A DNA stretch of 64,000 bases from Saxidomus purpurata (taxonomy: Eukaryota; Mollusca; Bivalvia; Venerida; Veneridae): NCBI GenBank assembly GCA_022818135.1, contig JAFMSR010000002.1:29302327-29366326 (forward strand), read 5' to 3'. Numbering within the stretch: position 1 is the first letter of the stretch; each line of letters begins with the position of its first letter. The position numbers and the translations under genes were made by a program. The notes below the pieces were generated by a model that saw only the letters and a list, made by a program, of their open reading frames with translations, did not search any database and had not been told where the DNA came from. Shown here piece after piece: positions 55,842 through 64,000 of this stretch.

Positions 55842-57940
55842 ACAAACTCTTAAGTGTTTTACTGTTGCAAATGACAAGAAACAACTTCTTAACCTAAACT
55901 ATAGATAAATGTCGTCTTCTAACAGAACATAATTATAATTGTGTTTTACTTGTTTGTTTCCGTATGTGCCTCCTTATTCAGGCATAAAATACTTTTAACA
56001 TCCAACAATACTAAATTCCGTTTATCTTTTGAAAGACTGTTTACCTGTGTCTGTATCCAACTCCAAATATCTTGCAAAACTTTCTCCCATCCCAATGATA
56101 TATAATCAAAGCACTGAAAGTGCTGACAACATGGAGTCCACTGCAAAATTGGGCAAAAGGGGTTTCTATACCGACAATGAGCGATCATTTGTGTTAATAC
56201 TTCGCTAACAGTACTAGATTTTGGTTACTAACTTACTATCCGTTTATTTTTATTACAGACCTACAGTTGATAACATATCATGTTGCTGTTGTTCTATTTT
56301 TTTCAAAAACATAGTTTTGCTTGAGACTTTTTGGACGAAGTAAAATACAGTGCTTTTTAATTGTATGTAACCAGCTTTGTTTATGACACATCCTTCAGGA
56401 ATACGTGACATGACTTACTCAGCACTTTAAAGCTGCTGCGATTTGGTAACTTGGTGGGGAAGTTGACAGTGGCTTGCGAAGATTCGGACGTGACGTGACT
56501 CATTTTTAAAAAGCTCCTGGTTAAAAAGGCTAGACTGTCTTGTTTATTTGGTTTCCTAAACATTTGGCTCCAAATGCATTTCCAATTCACGATAAATTTA
56601 TTGTCAATTTAAACACAACAATAAGATAATACTTAGTAGAATTTCCTCCCCCCTTTACGGAAATTGCGTAACCTTAAATAACAATGTTATCATTTTTATA
56701 AGTTGAAAGTTATGCAGTACTGTTACATATAAGACATGATATTTATTTCGTTATAATGTGTACTAAAATTCTTTTTATATAATATTTTCTATCGTTAAAA
56801 TAGTAAAATAAAAGAAGTATGTAAAATTCCACAAAAAGTGTGTCTTTTGTGTTGAATTATCTCCCCTTTTCTAATAGAGACTTTTTTGCCCTTAAACTGA
56901 ATCTTTGGAGTCTTTTTTGCTTATATTAACATTTTAGATTCAGTTAAAGTTTTCTCCTTGTTGAAATGATATTCCATAAATACACATAATTCTCGACAAC
57001 TTAGCGGCCATTTTGGTGGCATTTTGAATATATCGAAGATGTACCACAGCTTTGGCCACTGCAACATGCAGTTCTGAAATCTAGAGAGTCTAACGAACAT
57101 TTTGATATGTTAAACCCTTTGTTTATGCAAGATAGCCAAAGTCATTTGCAGCACTATTAGACAAAAGTCTTGTCACCCAAGCTAAATGTAACCATTAAAT
57201 CTTCGGCGCCTCTTATAATGTATGGATATTTAGGCTCAGAAATATAATATAAAATAAAATATACATACTATTAGCTATAGCTAAAACTTGTAAGTTTGTT
57301 TTATAAAACTATGTTGAAACTATATGTCGGGTAGAACAAACTAATTGCCAAAACGTCAGCATGTATGCAAACTTAAACACGTAAGCATTTCTTAACGCTA
57401 TCAGGAAAAGCAAACTTATTCTTCAAATTAACTATTTACATGTATTGAAATCTACTTAAATGAAAACAAAATTATCGAACCCACTAACCAAAGTGTACGG
57501 ATTCAAAATTTTCATCTCCTTTCTGTTGTTTGTTACGTAAATATTTTAAGGGGCAGTATGTTACATTTTATTTACAAGCACAAATGTTTATACATTTTGA
57601 AGACTTAAGATCTTAATTTACTGTTATTAAAACATCTCATTAAAAACATTAGGGAAAAGATGACCCTATATCGCTCACCTGACTACCATCGGCTATAATA
57701 CAAGGTCAACAATAGTAGAAATAGTCAATTTATCACGACCTGTACATGCCAAGTAGACATTACGGGGTTAGGGTTTGAGTACAATTTAGCATTGTGAGGT
57801 TCTTTGAGTTCATTCCGTCATTATGGGGTTAAAAATGGCATTGTGGGGTTAAATACTTTCATTGTGGGGTTAAAAAAGATCAAAGAAAGATCAAAGGGAT
57901 AACCTCACAGAGTCCATCTGGTAAGAACGTCCGTGCGTCC
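55842..57940. other. No confident gene; AT-rich region
   Basis: A possible AATAAA for the caspase-like gene is at 56807-56812. Two short minus-strand open frames (55946-56188 and 56381-56590) are noted but not supported. A short copy of the CGCTCACCTG repeat is at 57655-57720. Confidence 0.45.
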
Positions 57941-59270
57941 GTCCTTACATTTTTTCGTGTCCAGGCTGTAACTTTGTCATGCATTGAAGGATTTCAAAAT
58001 GACTTGGCACAAACGTTTAGCATATCAAGACGCCGTGTCGCGTGCAATACCCATGTCCCTACCTCAAAGGTCAAGGTCACACTTAGAGTTTGAAAGTAAT
58101 GGAGTCCTGTATATATGTACACATTCGTGTCCGGACTGTAACTTTGTCATGCATTTAAGGATTTTAAAATAACTTGGCACAATTGTGCAGCACATCAAGA
58201 CGACGTGTTGCGTACAAGACCTACGCCCCTACCTCAAAGGTCAAGGTCATACTAAGAGTGTGAAAGTAATAGAATCCTGTTTATATGCACACATTCGTGT
58301 CCGGACTGTAACTTTGTCATGTATTGATTGAATATAAAATAACTTGGCACAAATGTTCAGCACATCAAGACGACGTGACGCGTGCGAGACCCACGTCCCT
58401 ACCTCAAAAGTCAAGATCACACTTAGAGTTTAAAGGTAATGGAATAATGTATGCATGGTAACTCTGCCAAGCATGGAAGGGTTTAAAAATTACATTGCAC
58501 AGTTGTTGATCACATGGAGAGAACACAGACTGTGAGACACCTCGTCACTTATGAGGGACAGCTCTTGTTGTATCCTGTCACTGACTGTATAACACAAGTG
58601 AAACTGTATGTTGTTGTTATAAAAGGGAAAGTATGTGAAAGCAGAGACCTGGTTCATCAAAGCTAAACAGATAGACCCTGAAGACACTACAGTGTATCAG
58701 CATTATGGTACTATAAACTTTTATTACACAGTGTTGCCACTTATGTTGGCTTCATTTTTATGTCCCGAAGGGTGGCATATTAAAATCGCACGGTCCATCT
58801 GTCCGTGCGTCCGCCCTTACATTTTTCATGTCCGGGCTGTAACCTTGTCATGCATTAAAGGATTTTAAAATAACCTTGGACAAATGTTCAGCACATCAAG
58901 ACGACCTGTATGTCCCTACCTTAAAGGTCAAGCTAGGTCACACTAAGAATTTGAAAGTAATAGAATCCTGTATATATGCGGACTGTAACTTTGTCATGTA
59001 TCAATTGATTCTTAAATAACTTGGCACACATGTTCAGCACATCAAGACAACGTGTCATGTGCAAGACCCATGTCCATACCTCGAAGGTCAAGGTCATACT
59101 TAGAGTTTAAAGGTAATGTGGTAACTCTGTCGTATGGAAGGATTTTAGAATTGCATGGCACAATTGTTGAGCACATGGAGAGGACACCGACTGCGAGACA
59201 ACTCTTTCGGGGACATTCGTCACTTATGAGGGACAGCTCTTGTTTTGCTATTCCGTAAAACGCGCAATCG
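57940..59270 (+). repeat. 170-bp tandem repeat array, partly decayed
   Basis: CTGTAACTTTGTCATG occurs at 57966, 58136 and 58306, 170 bases apart, followed by decayed units near 58458, 58841 and 58983. Each unit contains GACTTGGCACAAA, CACATCAAGACGACGTG and CCCTACCTCAAAGGTCAAGG. Short open frames inside are repeat. Diverged units also lie at 35310-35600. Confidence 0.82.
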
Positions 59271-59527
59271 TCGCTCGATCTTCTTGGTAGAGATTCATTT
59301 GTGTATTGGGTCATTAATATAAAGTTTTAATTTTTACTTATTAAGAAATTGTGTGCATAAAACCGGACAAGTCGCATATATGTGGAACATACAACGCTTT
59401 TGTATAGATGCAACATTTTTCTACATGTTTATTTTGTTATACAATATATGTAATTATGTAATATTTATATTTGCAATGCAACAATAATTTACTATAAATA
59501 CGGCATTAACGCTACTGTCTAAAAAGG

Positions 59528-59715
59528 TCAGCCCGGATAGCTCAATAGGTAGAGCACGAGACTTGTAATCTCGGGGTTGTGGGTTCGATTCCCAGGGCTG
59601 ACCAACTAAAATTACTAACAGTCTTTCGGATGAGACTTTAAAACCGAGGTCCCATGTATGGGTGAAAACCTGGCATGATAAAGAACCAGGGGTGTCTCTG
59701 GAATTGGGACGCTTT
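59528..59715 (+). repeat. tRNA-Thr-like SINE head and body, family C
   Basis: The head GCCCGGATAGCTCAATAGGT, with loop CTTGTAA (anticodon TGT) and GGGTTCGATTCCC, looks like a tRNA. D, anticodon and T stems pair, but the acceptor GCCCGGA does not pair with the 3' GGCTGAC. The body with GTCTTTCGGATGAGACTTTA and CCGAGGTCCC is shared with 51430-51622, showing a SINE. Confidence 0.75.
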
Positions 59716-60479
59716 CTGTATCTTGCACTATCCCCCGAAATAACTAATCTCTTCTGGGGGCGTGTTGGTCATATGGGAAACCGGTACCAACGATAAAACC
59801 CCTAATATACCATACTATCTAAAAATAGCTATCTGCATGTACTTTGGTTTTCCGCTGATCTAAAAATAGCTGAACTAAAGATACATCAGCGGAAATAAGT
59901 GGGAAACGAAAGAAAGGTTTGTACATTCTTATCTTGCAGGTAAAAATATTAGATTGCCTTGAAAGGCCCTTGAAGATCTATGGGCATCTGTTTGATCAAT
60001 TTGATATGAACTAACGTGTAATTCTTCCAACATTCGAAATGCGGATTTAGGAGATAGTGGTAGTAGCTTATGTTAATTCAAGGATTGAAAGCATAAACTG
60101 CATAAAACATCTCGGTCAGGGGCGTAGCTGGGCAAATGCAATTTGTATGCACACATTTCAGTCTAGGGGTCCGGGTTCGGGGGCATGCTCCCCCGAAAAG
60201 ATTTGATATTTTTAATTAATATTCTATATCGCCGCAGCTGCATTCTGGGATATATATTGACAAAAAAGTAAAGACACAATTATTGTAGCTTTTGTCACGG
60301 TAAACGTGCAATTGCTCAAAAAGAATTAAAAACCGTATTCTCAAAATCATATGAGAATACAGAATAGAGCAACAACTGCATGTTGATCATCTTTAGGATA
60401 ATTCTAGAAATACAGATGGAGAGAACAACAGGTGAAATCTTACAAGAGTAAAATACATCTTATTATTTAGTTATTGAGG

Positions 60480-63400
60480 ACTGTGACCTCGTGTATGTTT
60501 AAGCTCAAATTAAAATGTTATATTGTTATACATGTTTATTATTAAGTTGGTTTAACCAAGAGTTACTACTTTTTCTAGGCAAAAACATGTTTCATTACAA
60601 GTTTTAAACATTTGCATAAACATGATCAGTACAAGGAAAGATTATATTTCATAAATACGGCCTTCGGATATCAGATACACTTTCCGGTACTCTCCATTTC
60701 GGAAAAAGGAAGAAGACCTTGTTTTTATAACAAATCGCTGGAGTATGTCGATATTTTACCAATTAATTTGTAAATAACAAAGAGATCTTGACTACATTGT
60801 TATGATTTCCTTATGCTAGTTTGAAAAATTCTAATACTGTACCGATGTTTCGTTGTTAAATGTTGATGGACAAAGCCTCTGGAATAGTTTTAAAACTCTT
60901 CTAAATCGGGTTTTTTCAACGAATCGACCAAAAGCCGAAAACCAATAATTTGCGCTTCATTCCTACCCGCGAATCATGTCAATGGGTTGATGCAACACTT
61001 TTCTATAATAAGATTTAAGACTAATGTTCGCTTATTAATTTTCGTATTTCACCCGTATTATTCAGGGACGGTTAGATCTTAAAATCTAAAAATGCGTCTA
61101 TAGCGATTTTTTTCGCGAAACGGTGAGATTTGAACTGGTATAACAAATATTTAGGGTCAAATGATGGAAAAACTGCTAACCAAAAAGTAAATTCAAGAGA
61201 TATATTTACGGATACGAATTAGAATTTGATTTTTTATTTTATAAAATAATAAAGTCGTTTGTAAGACCAGTAACATTGAGCAATATTGCCACCCAAGACC
61301 GAAATACGCATGGAATGTCGTGTATACCGACATGAAGAAAAAGTCTTATACATACCAGGCTTTAATTTCAAGGTTTTGCAGAATCATCAGCTCAGATTAT
61401 ACACATTGCTTTTTGTGATATGTAAATGATACAATGTAAGGCCAGAAGGCAAGTATCGGACAAATACCATGTTTAAAATCTAAATTAGGCGTGATAAGAT
61501 TTATCTGCGTGATAAATGCTTTCAGGTTTTCATACATAAATTGATAAATACGATAAGATGATATGTATAGCAGATGATTTTGCTGCACACATACTATTTT
61601 AAAGTTCCTTACCCTTCAAGTTTTAAACATTTGCATATTTGACGTTTTCAAGGAAGTTATATTTTCCAAAACATTGTAGGCCGGTCGCTGTGCCCAATAT
61701 CAGATACGCTTTCCTGTTGGCTTTATCGCGACAGGTCATCAAGCAACATGGTTATTTATAGACAGCGAGTCAACAGAAAACAAACAAAAGTCACTGAACG
61801 CTTGCTTATAGGTGACTAAAAGTAACAAACCAAAGGAATAACAGATTTTTTTAATCATTCAGATCTTATTTAGCTAGTATGAAAAATTCGATAATACGAG
61901 GACTACATGGGCAAATGTTGTACTGGACAAAGTCTCTTAAATAGTTTTAGAAAGTTTGTAAAAATCTTGTCAGGAATCGGGAACAAATCTAAAGAGTTGC
62001 GTCAATCAGCGACCCTTGAATCAAGCAATGCTTTCATGACTAAAGTCAAATGAAGACTAAGAGTTGTGGAGTGTTATCCTGAAAATGCATATTAGTAACG
62101 GATTCGACGACATATCCCAATCGTTTATGCGTTCAAAGTGAGTTGAATTTAGACAATAGATGTAAAAAAAAAACTTAATCGAAATACCGTCAATACATAG
62201 ATATATTTAAATAGTATGAAACTAATTTTTATAAAAATAAAGGTTGCAAGGCAAGAAACTTGAAGCTATGTTGACACTGATGACCGAAATAGCAAATTTT
62301 AGCATGCCGACTTGGAAGAAAACCTTAGACAGACCAACAACAAGGTTTTGAACAATCAGAACATATTGCTTTGTGTCTCAGAATGATATCAAAGTAGATG
62401 CAAAAGAATTCACCGGTCGTGTACTGATGTTTAACCAATTTAGGGATATGATTTAGTCTGCCGCTGAATGTTTTCATTTTTAACATACATGTAAATTGAT
62501 AAAACATTGCTACATTGTATCAGTTGATGATTTCTGTCTACACATTAGTTTTAACAGTCCAAAACCTGTGAGTTGTAGCAATTGACGTGTTCATTATTCT
62601 AAAACATATGTAGGCTTACTTGGTTGATACTCCAATGCTCTTCCTGCACCGGCCTGTTGGTCTTATCCGACCGCTTCATCAAGCAAGTATGGAAGTTTCG
62701 AGACAGCGAGCCAACATATAACAAACAATAACTGTTCTAAAACGCTTGCATAGGTGAACTAAAAGTTACATCAAAACAAAGGAATAACAAGATTTTTTTA
62801 ACAGTCAGATACTTATTTAACAGGCTAGATACAGATAACAACCAGAACAAAAGGGCTAGTATCGCGTTCACGGGTGCCCAATTTTGATTGAAAATCAGGA
62901 TAAGTATTGTGAAAATCTTTAGAATAGGTGATCATGTAATGGATGCTTACAGGCAACCTTCTATGTGCAACCGTTTCATGAAAGTCAAAATAAGAATTGT
63001 GAACTGTCGAGGCATGCAAGTTAAAAGTTGACAAATCGGACGATAGACAAATCGACCATGGCATCAGCTCTATACAGTAGGACAAAAATAAGAACCGTGG
63101 TATTTTCCATTACTTTTTTAAATAGTAAAATATTCTTTTATTTGAAAGAATTTTTCAAGGGCCGAAATAGCTAATTAACGGTTGTGTTTTGGATAGACCA
63201 ATATGTAAAATAACTTGAACCAAACATATAGCATAAGTTTAGAACAAACAACACGATGCAAAATGTACTTCCAAATTATGAAGTTTAGACGTCATTGCGT
63301 TTGCTAAATAAAAGTTTGAGGTAATTTTTCAAAATCATAATTATCAGTTGTCATATCTGTCGCATTTTAGTCTGAAAAGTCACACAATAATAAATTGACA

Positions 63401-63560
63401 AGAGTTGCTACTGAACATATCTTCAGTTTGGTTATATTCTATACTGTTCCGCAGGCATTAAGTTAAACAATACTAATTCCATTAATTTGAATGGGCTCAT
63501 TGTGAAGGCCTTTATTTTACACAAAATGAATGTATCCAAAAAGCAGGATTACTTTAAATT
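60480..63560 (+). repeat. Diverged tandem array of about 0.95-1.0-kb units
   Basis: GTTTTAAACATTTGCAT is at 60601 and 61620; GACAGCGAG with ACAAACAAA is at 61761 and 62702; AGGTTTTG...TCA...CATTGC is at 61371 and 62345. Each unit also holds ACTAAAAGT, CAAAGGAATAACA and a CCTGTTGG...TTATC segment. A single related piece lies at 51870-52010. The copies are much diverged and only two to three units are clear. No open frames of note. Confidence 0.6.
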
Positions 63561-63970
63561 ACATCCAAAAGGCAACTCAATAAAAGCTGTAACAGAATAC
63601 CATTTTAACAGCCTTTGGTAAAACAAAAAATAAATATCTAAAATGGACGTTCTGCAAATTAGAAAAACCAGATAGTATTCGGTTCCTCAGTGTACCATGA
63701 ATAAATTAGGAGTATAAGCTAGTCTGGAGTTCCATCCGTTTAATTCAAAATAAGAGTAACGTCAGGATCAATTTCATAGCGAAGTCGGACACCAGATTAA
63801 GTATAAGTATGCTAAATACCTTTCCATAGACTTAACAAGTACAAGGTTTTCGGCCATTGCGACTACCCAAATTCACACCGACTGCTGAATTTATTTTATT
63901 TTGCAGAATCATCCTAGCAAAATTTATACATGTTATCCAATACTTTATGTCATTAATTTGGAGCTGAATA

Positions 63971-63985
63971 CCCCCCCCCCCCCCC
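63971..63985. repeat. 15-base C run near the window end
   Basis: A homopolymer of 15 C followed by ACGCCCCATTTTCGG. Its length is likely variable and prone to sequencing error. Confidence 0.8.
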
Positions 63986-64000
63986 ACGCCCCATTTTCGG

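Noticed and set aside
55946..56188. Minus-strand exon resembling a growth-factor Cys motif (CCQHFQCFDYISLGW)
   Set aside because: Only a few residues look like a TGF-beta-type motif; no flanking exons or further Cys residues support it.
56381..56590. Minus-strand open frame of 69 codons with a possible GTAAGT donor
   Set aside because: No recognisable family, no acceptor-linked partner exon.
59528..59604. tRNA-Thr (TGT) gene
   Set aside because: The D, anticodon and T arms look right, but the acceptor stem does not pair and the following body is shared with the SINE at 51430-51622.

Overview
This is an AT-rich, intron-rich eukaryotic genomic window. Split genes with GT-AG introns, very dense small transposons, tRNA-derived SINEs and tandem-repeat elements, together with the gene content, suggest an invertebrate. 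The repeat style and the presence of IAP and caspase-like genes make a bivalve mollusc my best guess. I cannot name the species.

Left part (1-12.2 kb): a decayed DDE-type DNA transposon of about 6 kb with unusually long terminal inverted repeats (433-6391) carries a broken pogo/Tigger-like transposase and has two smaller elements nested inside. Next come a duplicated foldback element (6981-7390), a SINE fragment, and a 22-bp minisatellite of about 60 units (8624-9950) that reads open in several frames but is probably not a gene.

Centre left (12.3-36.4 kb, + strand): a complete diacylglycerol lipase gene of the beta type. I reconstructed it as 13 coding exons, 2055 nt and 684 aa, with every intron GT-AG and all phases consistent. 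It has four N-terminal membrane segments and a Ser/Asp/His lipase triad. Its introns hold MITEs, foldbacks, SINEs and minisatellites.

Centre right (40.3-55.8 kb): a 765-bp palindrome built of tiny palindromes, flanked by a target-site duplication, lies just upstream of an intronless coding region for a divergent actin (+). Then comes a five-exon IAP gene (-): two BIR domains, a UBA-like domain and a C-terminal RING, plus an N-terminal signal-peptide-like segment and a transmembrane segment that IAPs normally lack. It lies between two direct copies of a diverged repeat. Divergently from it, a caspase-like gene (+) has lost both catalytic residues. The IAP and the dead caspase homologue are a plausible pair of cell-death or immune regulators, but the link is inferred from position only.

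Right part (55.8-64 kb): no confident gene. It holds 170-bp tandem repeats, a tRNA-derived SINE that mimics a tRNA gene, and a diverged tandem array with a period of roughly 1 kb running to the window edge.
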